Source of the DNA: CAIWTU01 sp963815135
Lineage (GTDB): Bacteria > Desulfobacterota > Desulfuromonadia > Geobacterales > Geobacteraceae
Direction of reading: 5' to 3'
DNA length: 64,000 nt
Assembly: GCA_963815135.1 (NCBI GenBank)
Contig: CAWFFO010000011.1
Coordinates: 62,001 to 126,000, forward strand
Shown here: piece after piece, positions 37,396-46,304 of the stretch
How the letters are laid out: every line of letters begins with the position of its first letter
How positions within the stretch are numbered: the first letter of the stretch is position 1
Made by a program: the position numbers and the translations under genes
Notes under the pieces: model-generated
What the model was told of the DNA's origin: nothing
Database searches by the model: none
Seen by the model: only the letters and a program-made list of their open reading frames with translations

Positions 37396-38679
37396 TCAAC
37401 GCCGATGAAGGTAACCTTTCATCGTATCGAGAAATTTTGATCTCAGCCTGTCGCTCAGCAGGGCTTTTTTTAATGGAGGCAGCTTCAGAAACCCCCCAAC
37501 AAATGCACGCATGAACTTTTGATTAATGCTCTGCGGATTTGCGAATATCTGGTTCTGTAGAGTCCCCCTTTCAAGACATTGCAGCATTAACCGCTCAAAA
37601 GTGGTCTCCGGGGGAATCACTCTCTGGCCACGTTTCGTGAGTTTGCATGATCCCTTGGGACATTGCAAGGCACATACTCCGCAACCGAGACAGATTGACG
37701 TATCGACATGCGGTGTCATTTTCCTTTTTGTTTCCGGAGCCTCCTCGGCATTCATGGTAATCGCATTGATGGGGCAGGCCTTTGCGCATTTCCCGCAGCC
37801 TAAACAAGTATCATCATTGATCTCGGCAAGGAAGTTGGATGTAACTATCGTGTTCGAGTAGCCATATTTGCTCACGCCCAGCAGAACGTTGCAGCAGCAC
37901 TTGCAGCAGTGACAGACGAATTTGATGTTTTTCTGGACATTGTCGGCTGTCAATACCAACCCTATTTCCTTTGACCGTGCAAAATTCTCCATCATTTCGC
38001 TTTTCGTCACTTCACGGGCCAGATTGTGTCTTATCAACATATCCGCCGCCTGACCGAACTGGGAGCACGTTTCAAGGGGGGTGTCACACATTTTTTCTCC
38101 AAGATGGGTCTTCTCGTGACGACAACTGCAAAGGCTGATGGAGAATCTGTCTGCTTGGTCAATTAGAGCCGATGCCTTCTCATAATCCAGAACCTCGGCA
38201 AATTCTGACTGTTTTATCGCTTCCTCATATGGTAATGCTCTAAAAATAGAAAACTGCTTATCTTCTCCCCAATTCGCTTCATAAAAAGACTGATCCAAAT
38301 ATTCATGAAAGAGCCTGGCCCATTCCTTGCTGTTGAGGTTCGGCCCAACCCTCATCATAGTACGTTCGAAAATACCGATCACCATGGGTGAAGGCATATA
38401 GTAGTACGTCTCGTGTATCCAGATATCCATAACTAAACCCTTGGCGGTCAACCCGTCAAGAATCCTGCGTAACGCAGCCTTTTCATAGCCGGTAGTCTTC
38501 TCCACCTCATCGAAGGGAGATAGGCCGTAGGGCATTTTGGCAACGACATCCGCCTCCTCCAATGAATACAGTTCCTTGAGGATCGCATGCAGTTTCTCAT
38601 TCCACGGAGCCCTTGTCTCCAGTCCGTCGATTTTCTTCCCAAGCTGCCGATAGGCGTTCTTTCCAACAAGATGTCCCAT
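37396..38679 (-). CDS. 4Fe-4S ferredoxin-domain protein, riboswitch-controlled operon
   Basis: A 427-aa soluble protein. The N-terminal ~110 residues look like a winged-helix region (LSPFDEVEKTTGYEKAALRRILDGLTAKGLVMD). The middle has several Cys clusters (SLCSCRHEKTH, KFVCHCCKCCCNVL). Residues ~290-350 hold two 4Fe-4S motifs (DTCLGCGKCAKACPINAI and SICLGCGVCALQCPKGSC). GGAGGATC precedes the ATG. It lies 98 bp after the GYD gene and probably shares its GEMM-controlled transcript. It likely moves electrons or senses redox state; similar proteins occur in anaerobes but I know no proven function. Confidence 0.82.
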   Translation of the reverse strand: MGHLVGKNAYRQLGKKIDGLETRAPWNEKLHAILKELYSLEEADVVAKMPYGLSPFDEVEKTTGYEKAALRRILDGLTAKGLVMDIWIHETYYYMPSPMVIGIFERTMMRVGPNLNSKEWARLFHEYLDQSFYEANWGEDKQFSIFRALPYEEAIKQSEFAEVLDYEKASALIDQADRFSISLCSCRHEKTHLGEKMCDTPLETCSQFGQAADMLIRHNLAREVTKSEMMENFARSKEIGLVLTADNVQKNIKFVCHCCKCCCNVLLGVSKYGYSNTIVTSNFLAEINDDTCLGCGKCAKACPINAITMNAEEAPETKRKMTPHVDTSICLGCGVCALQCPKGSCKLTKRGQRVIPPETTFERLMLQCLERGTLQNQIFANPQSINQKFMRAFVGGFLKLPPLKKALLSDRLRSKFLDTMKGYLHRR

Positions 38680-38777
38680 AATGATCCTCCTTCAAATGCA
38701 TGAGGCCCTTCAGCTATGTACGATTTGCAGTTTTATAAACAAAAATTCTTTTTCGGATTGCAGATCTCTCCAAAGCG

Positions 38778-39071
38778 TTACGGTAACTTCTTTATCAAAT
38801 CGCTGAATTGTTCTTTGTTAAATGCCTTCATCGTCGTCGTCTTCACATTTCCAAAGGAGCCAAGTGCCAGCAGGTATGTCATCATAGCTTCATCACTGGG
38901 GGCTTCCGATATAACTACGTAATCATATTCACCCATGACCACATAGACACCAACAAACTTGCCCCCTCCGGCTTCCATTGCCTTGATTGCCTGATCCAAC
39001 CGCAACGGAGCATCTTTGATGTTCTTGATTCCCTGCTCCGTCAATTTTAAAAGCGAAATGTATGTTGGCAT
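38778..39071 (-). CDS. GYD domain protein
   Basis: A 97-aa protein of the GYD family, a ferredoxin-like alpha/beta fold of unknown function: MPTYISLLKLTEQGIKNIKD, GGGKFVGVYVVMGEYDYVVI (the name-giving G-x-YD region) and APSDEAMMTYLLALGSFGNV. GAAAGGAGAT sits just before the ATG. It is the first gene after a GEMM-I riboswitch, so its expression is probably set by a cyclic dinucleotide. Confidence 0.88.
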   Translation of the reverse strand: MPTYISLLKLTEQGIKNIKDAPLRLDQAIKAMEAGGGKFVGVYVVMGEYDYVVISEAPSDEAMMTYLLALGSFGNVKTTTMKAFNKEQFSDLIKKLP

Positions 39072-39177
39072 TGCTTTATCTCCTTTCGTTACGATGGTGT
39101 CGAAACGTAATCTTTGTGCTTCGAATTGAAATCAGAATGATTTGATGGAGAGAATTCGATAACAAATTTTGACCAGC

Positions 39178-39284
39178 AAAAAGGCCGAGCACACCAAAGA
39201 TTTTATCCTTCGGCAGCTCGGCCATCTTGTTAATCAAGACCCGCGCTTTCCGCCCTCCCTTCACAGGGAGCTTGGCTTTATCGG
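39178..39284 (-). promoter_or_regulatory. GEMM-I (cyclic dinucleotide) riboswitch with intrinsic terminator
   Basis: On the minus strand: AAAGCCAAGCUCCCUGUGAA, where CUCCCU-GUGA-AGGGAG is a stem with a GNRA tetraloop, then GGGCGGAAAGC, a second arm with CUUGAUUAACAAG and GAUGGCCGAGCUGCC. These match the GEMM-I layout. The 3' arm GGCCGAGC also pairs with GCUCGGCC followed by UUUUU (plus 39178-39223), a terminator that competes with the aptamer. The base before GCC is A, as in the Geobacter cAMP-GMP (cGAMP) subclass; ligand choice is inference. Confidence 0.85.
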
Positions 39285-39323
39285 GAAATAATTATTAACA
39301 TCATGTTATTATGTTACGCTACA

Positions 39324-39351
39324 ACATTATCACATATCGAGTGCCTGTCAA
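39324..39351 (-). promoter_or_regulatory. Candidate sigma-70 promoter for the GEMM/GYD transcript
   Basis: A perfect -35 TTGACA (plus 39346-39351) with a weak -10 TAATGT at 16-bp spacing, about 40 bp upstream of the aptamer. It matches the arrangement upstream of the second riboswitch. Confidence 0.4.
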
Positions 39352-39547
39352 TGCACATCAACGCGCTAAAGCGAGATTTGCTGCAAGGATGATATTGAGA
39401 TTCCTGGGCGTCCCCTTGGGGTTCCTTGAGGTTCCCCGGAATTCTGGTGAATAATGAGCATAAAAACAAGAAAAAGTAAATCGGAGAACCAAAATTGATA
39501 TGGAAGTGAGCAGATGTAGTTATCATTATAGAAGGTTCTATTTGCTA

Positions 39548-39682
39548 TTAAGGTGAAGAAAGTCGCGTCTCGCAGTCCATACGTCCATGCAGAACGCGAA
39601 CAATTTCTATCGAATCAGCGGACAGTTGGCAATAGAAGATCAAATGACTGCCGGCGTTGCATTTTCGGTAGCCGTCCACGGG
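39548..39682 (-). pseudogene. C-terminal remnant of a ParE/RelE-type toxin
   Basis: The minus strand reads PVDGYRKCNAGSHLIFY, SIEIVRVLHGRMDCETRL and a stop: the conserved C-terminal end of ParE toxins (44 codons, no start). The upstream part is replaced at 39685 by a REP-like inverted repeat, so the gene is truncated. No antitoxin partner remains. Confidence 0.6.
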
Positions 39683-39684
39683 TT

Positions 39685-39732
39685 CCAGGGACAGTATATT
39701 TAATTCAGGGGAGATAAATATACTGTCCCTGG
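39685..39732. repeat. REP-like perfect inverted repeat
   Basis: CCAGGGACAGTATATTTA (39685-39702) and its exact complement (39715-39732) with a 12-nt loop. The core resembles the RAYT flanks at 36423/37157 (both have a TAT-AxTGTCCCxGGAATTC-like block), suggesting a solo REP unit mobilised by a related transposase. Confidence 0.65.
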
Positions 39733-39774
39733 AATTCTGTCCGCCCGATAAATCTGGGCGGTCGGGTCATGGCC

Positions 39775-39810
39775 GGCCCTGTTCGCGCGACGCGTCGCGC
39801 GAACAGGGCC
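39775..39810. repeat. 36-bp perfect palindrome
   Basis: GGCCCTGTTCGCGCGACG followed directly by its exact reverse complement, no loop. It is very GC-rich (CpG-rich) and unlike the AT-rich sequence around it. A second small hairpin, CGCCAAGC-GAA-GCTTGGCG, lies at 39901-39919 just before the IS1182-type element. The 39733-39922 stretch holds no gene. Confidence 0.7.
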
Positions 39811-39926
39811 GCGGGTGACACGCCGACATGCTACGCGCACACGAACACGCGAGTGGACGCCGACCCAGAATGGGCGGGTCACCCGTGGCTCCCGTTGTCG
39901 CGCCAAGCGAAGCTTGGCGTATCTAG

Positions 39927-41537
39927 GAGTCTGTCGGACTTTTCCGACGTAATGTGTTATACTCGCTCAGCTTTGAAACCTTGCTACATCAGGAGTTGAG
40001 CGAGATGTCAGTAAAATTTGTCGAATGTGACCGGGAGACACAGTACCTGCTTCCACCATCATTGCAGGACTGGCTGCCCGAAGGGCACCTGGCCCGTTTT
40101 GTGGTCGAGATCGTAGAGCAACTCGACCTTAGCTCTTTGAGAAAGTCCTATGCTGGTCGTGGCTCTCAACCATATAACCCGGAAATGCTGGTTGCTCTTC
40201 TGTTTTACGGCTATGCCACCGGAGTCTTCTCCAGTCGCAAGCTGGAGCGCAATACGTACGACTCAGTAGCGTTTCGCTATGTTGCTGCCAATACCCATCC
40301 GGACCATGACACCATTGCCAATTTTCGGCGGCGTTTTTCACCGCAACTCAAAGAATGTTTCGTCCAGATTCTGCTGATAGCGAACCAGATGAAATTATTG
40401 AAACTGGGAAGCGTCAGCCTGGACGGGAGCAAGATCAACGCAAATGCTTCCAAGCACAAAGCCCTGAGTTACGAACATGCTTGCAAGCTGGAGGCACAGT
40501 TAAAGACCGAAGTTGCCGAACTGCTCAAGAAAGCGGAAGATGCCGACCATAGCGATACCCCGGACGGGATGAGCATTCCCGAGGAACTTGAGCATCGCGA
40601 GAAGCGCCTTTCAGCAATTGCCGCCGCCAAGGCCGAGATCGAGCGCCGAGCTGCCGAACGTCATGACCGTGAACAGAAAGAGTACGAAGAAAAGCTCGCC
40701 AAGCGGGCCAAAAAAGAACAACAAACCGGCAAGAAACCACGTGGCAAAGAGCCCAAGCCTCCGAAACCAGGCCCCATGGCCAAGGACCAAGTCAATCTGA
40801 CTGATGAAGAGTCCCGCATCATGCCAGTCTCCGGTGGCGGTTTCGAGCAAGCTTACAATGCCCAGGCGGGCGTTGATACAACATCCAAACTGATTCTCTC
40901 TGCCCATGTCACGCAGCAACCCAACGACAAGCAGGAACTGAAGCCGACCCTGGAGAATCTTGCGGAGTTGCCGAAAGAGCTTGGCATCGTCACGGAACTG
41001 ATTGCCGATAGCGGCTATTTCAGCGAAAACAACGTAACGGCCTGTGAGAACAAGGAAATAACTCCATACATTGCCGCGGACCGGGAGCATCACAACCAGT
41101 CTTTATGGGACCGATTTCGTGAGCCTCCACCATTACCGGAGAACGCAGATTCAGTGGCCAGGATGACGCACCGGCTAAAGACAACGGCAGGCAAGACAGT
41201 TTACAGGCTGCGCAAGGTTACATCAGAGCCGGTCTTCGGCATCATCAAGGAAGTGATGAGCTTCCGGCGTTTTATGATGCGCGGGCTTGAAGCTGCACAA
41301 GGTGAATGGAACCTTGTCTGCATGGCCTGGAACATCAAAAGGCTGCATACATTGAAATTGGCTTTGACCGCATAGATTGACAAAGAACATTTTCCCTCCT
41401 CTAATTGGGAGGATTGTCTGCACGGACCTCCAGAAAATGGGGTGGTGCAGGTGAAACTATGAACCAAATAAATTGTATCAGCTCGGGCTTGCTACCTGTT
41501 CAGGTCAGTCAGCGGAGGAGTCAAGTCCGACAGACTC
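39927..41537 (+). mobile_element. IS1182-type insertion sequence
   Basis: The inverted ends GAGTCTGTCGGACTT (left) and AAGTCCGACAGACTC (right) are flanked by CTAG on both sides (39923-39926 and 41538-41541), a likely 4-bp palindromic target duplication. 1611 bp with one intact transposase. The right flank enters the group II intron sequence immediately. Confidence 0.85.
40005..41375 (+). CDS. IS1182 family transposase
   Basis: A 456-aa DDE transposase. Start at MSVKFVECDRETQYLLPPSL with AGGAG at 39991-39995. The N-terminal DUF772-like region has YNPEMLVALLFYGYATGVFSS and DHDTIANFRRRF. Catalytic residues: D in SLDGSKINANASKHKAL, D in IADSGYFSENN, and E in SEPVFGIIKEVMSFRRF. A Lys/Glu-rich coiled region separates the first two, as usual in IS1182. 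Intact. Confidence 0.92.
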   Translation: MSVKFVECDRETQYLLPPSLQDWLPEGHLARFVVEIVEQLDLSSLRKSYAGRGSQPYNPEMLVALLFYGYATGVFSSRKLERNTYDSVAFRYVAANTHPDHDTIANFRRRFSPQLKECFVQILLIANQMKLLKLGSVSLDGSKINANASKHKALSYEHACKLEAQLKTEVAELLKKAEDADHSDTPDGMSIPEELEHREKRLSAIAAAKAEIERRAAERHDREQKEYEEKLAKRAKKEQQTGKKPRGKEPKPPKPGPMAKDQVNLTDEESRIMPVSGGGFEQAYNAQAGVDTTSKLILSAHVTQQPNDKQELKPTLENLAELPKELGIVTELIADSGYFSENNVTACENKEITPYIAADREHHNQSLWDRFREPPPLPENADSVARMTHRLKTTAGKTVYRLRKVTSEPVFGIIKEVMSFRRFMMRGLEAAQGEWNLVCMAWNIKRLHTLKLALTA

Positions 41538-42129
41538 CTAGCAGGGTGAAAGTCCCTGTCAGGTAAGGGTTAGCCACCCACCTGTATCGAGCCTTGCGCC
41601 TGTTGCGGAGTCGGGAAGGATTCCGGCGAACAAAACAGGTGAAGCGTAGGCAGAGAATCCTGTAGGCCGTAGGGGAGACCGCGCTCCCTGAAGTGCTGGT
41701 ACAGCTTCGAAATAGGGGTTGTTGCGGATGCCGAGGGTCTTAACGGTCCCGAAGGCAACACAAGATCAACCGTAATGGCAAGGTTGATTGCGATCCGTCG
41801 GAGTCCACAGGCCGTGGCATGCAGGAAGAGATACGTCAGGAACTTGGGAAGCCCCATAGACTCCTGCCGGTTGGAAGGTTGCAACAAGGTATACGGATAT
41901 TGAGGCACGTATCGGGGAAACCCTGAAACACGCTAGGCCGGAACCTGACGAGCGACACGGAACACCGAAACAGGGAGGCGAGGTATAACCGTGAAAGGGG
42001 AAGCCCGCCGTATGTCATGGGGTGTCTTATCAGGCATAGTACTCAGAGCGTGGGAAAGCCACGTACACGCCTGCTGATGCAGGCATGGGGAAGGACCTGA
42101 CGGAAGTACGCAGCCCGTAAAGGAAACTT

Positions 42130-42644
42130 ATGCCGGACACAGTCGGACTGGAAAAACATAAGCCAACCTCACTGCGGGGAATAGCAGAGAAGGCGAAAGC
42201 AGACAAGCAACACCGCTTTCGGGACCTCTACCGGGAACTGAACGCCGGATTTCTTCTTACCTGCTGGCGCGATCTGAACAAGAACGCCTCCAGCGGGGTA
42301 GACAAGGTAACGGCGGAAGAATATGCGAAAGACTTGCATTACAACATTCAGAACTTGGCCGAGCGACTGAAAGGAAAGAAGTACCGGGCGAAACTGGTAA
42401 GGCGGTGCTGGATTCCCAAGGAAAACGGGAAAGAAAGACCGCTGGGGATACCGGCGCTGGAAGACAAACTCGTGCAGCTGGCATGTTCGAAGCTGCTGAC
42501 TGCCATCTATGAGCAGGACTTTCTGGATAGTAGTTACGGCTATCGGCCCGAACGATGTGCGAAGCATGCGGTCCAAGACCTCACCTTCGACCTTCAGTAC
42601 GGGAGCTATGGCTACATCGTCGAAGCTGATATCAAAGGCTTCTT
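42130..42644 (+). pseudogene. ltrA: Group II intron reverse transcriptase/maturase, N-terminal part
   Basis: The first ~171 residues: KQHRFRDLYRELNAG, CWRDLNKNASSGVDKVTAEEY, KYRAKLVRRCWIPKENGKER, PLGIPALEDKLVQLACSKLL, SSYGYRPERCAKHAVQDLTF, YGYIVEADIKGF. These are RT domains 0-3 up to the first catalytic Asp (EADIKGF). The frame is then broken by the recombinase element after GGCTTCTT. Joining base 42644 to 45429 restores GFFDHMDHDW in frame. Confidence 0.85.
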
Positions 42645-42671
42645 GGAAACCTCTTCATACTGCACTCCTTG

Positions 42672-44912
42672 TCATGAAGGGTTGTCAAACAGGCCTTGTT
42701 GAACGTCTAATACGTTGATATATAAGCCGGTTCGTCTTCCGGAATGGACATGGACGGCGGAAACCTCGCCGCGCTTTACACGCTGCAACACTGTCTGGCG
42801 GGAGACTCCCATGAGTCTCATGGCATCGAGCATGGGCACATAGCCCTCTGGCGCCTGTTCAACGAAACGGTTACGCATATCATCATTGATACGGATTTGC
42901 CAGGGCGCTCCAGGTGTGAACTGTTCGCCGGCAATGAATCCGTCGGCAAGCCAGCGATGTATGGTGGAAGGTGCCACGCCAAGGATTTGCGCCGCCTTTG
43001 CGATGGTCACCAACTCCCCTGCCTCCGGAACCGTGCTTGGCTTGAAGCAGGGGACCTTCCAGTAGCGCCGCAGATTGCCGCACCTTATTGGCTGTAAAGG
43101 GGTCATCGTGAACGGTCTTTCTGCCTTGCCGGTTGAGAATGCCGGCGATGACGGCGTCCGGATAATGGACCGCCAGACGGCGGACGAGATCGATCGTGTC
43201 TTCATCGGTTCGCAGGGGCGGCACCTTGTTGCTTCGCAGCGTTCGAGGTCGAGTTCAGTTAGAGCACCGCCTCGCCATCGCAAGGTCAAGTGGGCTTTGG
43301 TCTTGTTCGGCTCAACCGCGATGCATGACTTCGCTCGAGAAGGGTTTGAAGCAGTTCCTTTCGATCACGGTCGGTGGTGGTGGCAGCTTCCCATACCCGT
43401 TCCGAAGATCAGTGCCAAGGGCATCTGATATACCGCATTCGCTGCTCTTCCGTCAGATGGCGTGGAACACTTTGCTCTACCGACGTACGAGTTCGGCTTC
43501 CGCTGCAGCGAGCTACGCTGAGCCGGCGCTCCCATTCGGCTTCCAGAGAACGGGCCACAAGGCGGTTTTCCGGCTCAACGGCACGATAACGGCGTTCAGC
43601 GCGTTCGGCCTCGTAACGGCGCCCTTTCAACTTGCATGCCGCAATTGGGCAACGGCGGCATCATGCTGATCCGCTTCGCTATTTTTTTCGGCATAGAAGT
43701 GCGGCTTCGATACCGGCAGGAGTGATCACGTCGAGAGAAAGCGTGCGGGAAACCGCCGATCGATCTGCACTCCGCCAACGCGCATGCAGTAGATACCCCT
43801 ACCGTTGACAACGTTGTTGGCGGCGCAGTAGTAACCAGGGGTGGAGTTTCTCCCTTGGTAGTAAACTCTAAACTTGCGGCCGCAATGGCCGCAGGTGGCG
43901 ATGCCCTGCAGCAAGGCGGAGCCTTCCCGGATGGCGCCGGAGGGTTGATGGGGCCAGGGGCGGGTATTCTTGGCGATACGGACTCTGGTTCATCTCGTAG
44001 GTTTCCCAGTCGATAAAGCCCTGATGGTGATCCCGGATCAATACTTTCCATTCGGACCGAGGCAGCAACGCGACTTCGTTTCCGCACGATGGCCGGTCTG
44101 GGTCAATGAAGCGTTCCTGATGAGTTTTACCATACAGTGTAAGCGCCTGCATAGACAGGATTGGTCAGGACCTGGTGAATGCCGCGTGTAGGTGGGGGTG
44201 CCCCATTGAATTTCACAATTGGTGTTCTGTTGCGAGGGGAAGCGAGAGATTCTGGGAGCGGAACCAGAGCCACACCTGGCGGACAGAGCCTGTTTCGGCG
44301 AACTTCTCGAAGACGCAAGCGTATGGCATGCGTGACGGCCTCATCGGGATGGAAGAGAACCTCACCATCGCTTCGCCCCAGACAAAACCGACGGGCAGTC
44401 CCCGTCGCAATTCACCCTCGCGCCGCCTTGTTGCGGATGCCACCGTCCAGCCGGGCGCGGATGACATGCAGTTCGGCTTCGGCCATGGTACCCTTGAGTC
44501 CGAGAAGGAGGCGGTCATTGAAAAGCCCGGGATGATAGAGCCCGTCCTCGTCGCCGATCAGGGTGTCGGTGATGCCGCAGAAATCCAGCAGGCGATACCA
44601 GTCGGCATTGTTGCGGGCCACCCGGGAGACTTCGAGGGAAAGGATAAGCCCGACATGGCCGAGCGCCACCTCGGTGATCATCATGGCGAAGCCGTGGCGA
44701 TCTGAAGTTCCTGAGCCGGAACGGGCGAGGTCTTCATCGATAATCTTGACCTGTGATGTGGTCCAACCCAGATGGAGAGCCCTCTCCTGCAACTGATACT
44801 GGCGGTTGGTGGATTCGCGGTTAAATTGAACCTGCGCGGCGGTTGACTGGCGGACGTAGACAATCGCGCAACGCTTCAGATGCGTGGGCTTGATTTTATC
44901 GTTAGCGCTCAT
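42672..44912 (-). pseudogene. Serine recombinase (resolvase/invertase family), multiple frameshifts
   Basis: It starts MSANDKIKPTHLKRCAIVYV with the catalytic serine in VYVRQSTAAQVQF. The resolvase domain is intact to ~residue 166 (EVSRVARNNADWYRLLDFCG, GTMAEAELHVIRARLDGGI). Then several frame changes follow: a recombinase domain (GIHQVLTNPVYAGAYTVW), a zinc ribbon (GIATCGHCGRKFRVYY ... GYYCAANNVV ... IYCMRVGG) and C-terminal helix-turn-helix segments (VTIAKAAQILGVAPSTIHRW, MRLMGVSRQTVLQRVKRG). Total length would be ~740 aa. The C-terminus reaches almost to the element end. Either decayed or sequence errors. Confidence 0.8.
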
Positions 44913-45373
44913 GGTTGTCCCCCTGTGGGGTCGGACAAGCCGCCTTGCTGATCAGCTTGGCCAACAGGACAATGACCGTTTGCCGCGTTTGAGGGGCAAG
45001 GTCTTTCCAGAGATTTGGTTCCTGACGAGGGCTTCGCTCTTCGGGCCAGAGGCATAGTTGCTGTTGCACGACTTCTCTCCTCCTTTAAAGTGACGATGGT
45101 GCCAACTTCGGAAGGATTGATTTTGCACAGGAGATAGTCAACAACTTTGCGTGCATGGAGAAGATGGGAAAGTGTTCCGAGCAAGACTGGCTCGGGCAGG
45201 CGCTCTTCTGGGGGTGAAGTTCGGAGGCTTTTCATTTCCAGATCCGTCCAGGTGGCGGGAATAAGTAATCGGCTGCCATCGGGAAGGACCAGAATCAGGT
45301 AAAGAATGTTCTGACGATGCGACCAGCTGAAAAGCTCAAGAGATTGCCCTTGTAACGGGTGTTGGGGGCGCAC
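44909..45373 (-). CDS. DUF5372 family protein, recombinase-associated
   Basis: A 154-aa protein starting at GTG 45373 (RPQHPLQGQSLELFSWSHRQ), followed by LYLILVLPDGSRLLIPATWTDL, the signature region of DUF5372. This small protein is found just upstream of serine recombinases of this kind. It overlaps the recombinase start by 4 bp (ATGA), so the two are coupled. The C-terminal third is polar and low complexity. Its function, perhaps as a recombination accessory factor, is unknown. Confidence 0.65.
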   Translation of the reverse strand: MRPQHPLQGQSLELFSWSHRQNILYLILVLPDGSRLLIPATWTDLEMKSLRTSPPEERLPEPVLLGTLSHLLHARKVVDYLLCKINPSEVGTIVTLKEERSRATATMPLARRAKPSSGTKSLERPCPSNAANGHCPVGQADQQGGLSDPTGGQP

Positions 45374-45428
45374 AATGCTGACTTTGGATGGGAAACCATC
45401 GAGGTGGGTAGTATGTGGCTTTTTCCTT

Positions 45429-46233
45429 CGATCACATGGACCATGACTGGCTGCTGAAGATGCTGAGTTTGCGGATAGATGACCGGGCCTTCCTCAATCT
45501 GATCCGGAAATGGCTGAAAGCCGGCATACTGGAAACCGATGGCACTATCATCCACCCGGACACCGGCACCCCCCAAGGGGGGATTGTCTCACCGGTCCTG
45601 GCTAACGTGTATCTGCACTTTGCCATGGATCTATGGTTCGAAAAGGTCATCAAACCCAAGTGCAAAGGCGATGCGCGCATCTGCCGCTATGCCGATGACT
45701 GGGTTTGCGCCTTTCAGCTACGAGACGAAGCGCAACGGTTTTACCGGGAACTGCCGAAGAGGCTGAAGAAATTCCACCTTGAGACAGCCGCCGAGAAAAC
45801 CAAAATACTGCGCTTCAGTCGTTTCCATCCGGGCATGGAGCGGCGGTTCACTTTTCTTGGATTTGAATTCTTCTGGATGAAAGACCGGGAAGGAGAACCA
45901 CGCGTCAAACGCCGCACGTCCCGCAAGAAGCTGCAAGGGGCATGCAAACGGATAAAAGCATGGATCAAGTCGAACCGACATCTGCCGAGAGGTGAATTCT
46001 TCAAAGGATTGAATGCAAGGTTAGTTGGTCACTACAACTACTACGGGGTGAGAGGAAACTTTTGGTCGCTGAAAGACTTCTTCAAGACAGTAAGAGAGTC
46101 AGCATACAAATGGCTCAATCGGAGAGGTGGCAAGCGGAAAAGTTTCACCTGGGAAAAGTTTGACCAGATTCTCGAACGGGTAAAGATAGCCTGGCCACGG
46201 ATAACTGAAGTCAGCCGACGAAGATACGCTTGA
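45429..46233 (+). pseudogene. ltrA: Group II intron reverse transcriptase/maturase, C-terminal part
   Basis: Continuation of the RT gene after the inserted element: FDHMDHDWLLKMLSLRIDD, TGTPQGGIVSPVLANVYLHF (RT domain 4), ICRYADDWVCAF (catalytic YADD), FTFLGFEF, then the maturase/thumb region (RRTSRKKLQGACKRIKAWIK, NYYGVRGNFWSLKDFFKTV, WLNRRGGKRKSFTWEKF). No DNA endonuclease HNH domain is seen. The open frame could start at ATG 45415 inside the element, but that product would lack the first RT domains. Confidence 0.85.
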
Positions 46234-46266
46234 AAGCACGCGCTTCACGCGGAAGCGAGTACGACC

Positions 46267-46304
46267 GAGGAACCGGATGCGGGAAAACCGCACGTCCGGG
46301 ACTG
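46267..46304 (+). ncRNA. Group II intron domain V
   Basis: ACCGGATGCGGGAAAACCGC and the following ACGTCCGGGACTG form the short two-part stem with GAAA-type loop typical of domain V. A domain VI-like hairpin (GTGCCGGGTAACCGGCAT) follows and ends near 46335 with CCTAC, a usual intron 3' end. Confidence 0.75.

Larger units (their letters stand above)
42645..45428 (-). mobile_element. Serine-recombinase/DUF5372 element inserted in the intron RT gene
   Basis: 2784 bp lie between the two halves of the RT gene. The junctions share CTT (42642-42644 and 45426-45428), and removing one copy with the insert rebuilds a perfect RT frame. The ends have only a weak inverted similarity (CATACTGCACTCC against CATACTACCCACC). 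It carries a recombinase (frameshifted) and a DUF5372 gene, both on the minus strand. A 2-3 bp shared core without a longer duplication fits serine recombinase chemistry. Confidence 0.8.

Noticed and set aside
37300..37405. GGCGTTGAAGT / ACTTCAACGCC inverted pair that could be read as another attC
   Set aside because: One arm is the end of the coding region of the 4Fe-4S gene, and no internal stem exists between the arms.
39076..39264. 62-aa ORF on the minus strand upstream of the GYD gene
   Set aside because: It lies across the GEMM-I aptamer and terminator and has no independent support.
41570..42018. Minus-strand ORFs at the start of the intron region (112 and 60 aa)
   Set aside because: This is the structured group II intron RNA; the ORFs have no motifs or ribosome sites.
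42744..44705. Several plus-strand ORFs inside the serine-recombinase element
   Set aside because: They are antisense to recognisable recombinase blocks (zinc ribbon, HTH, resolvase domain) on the minus strand.
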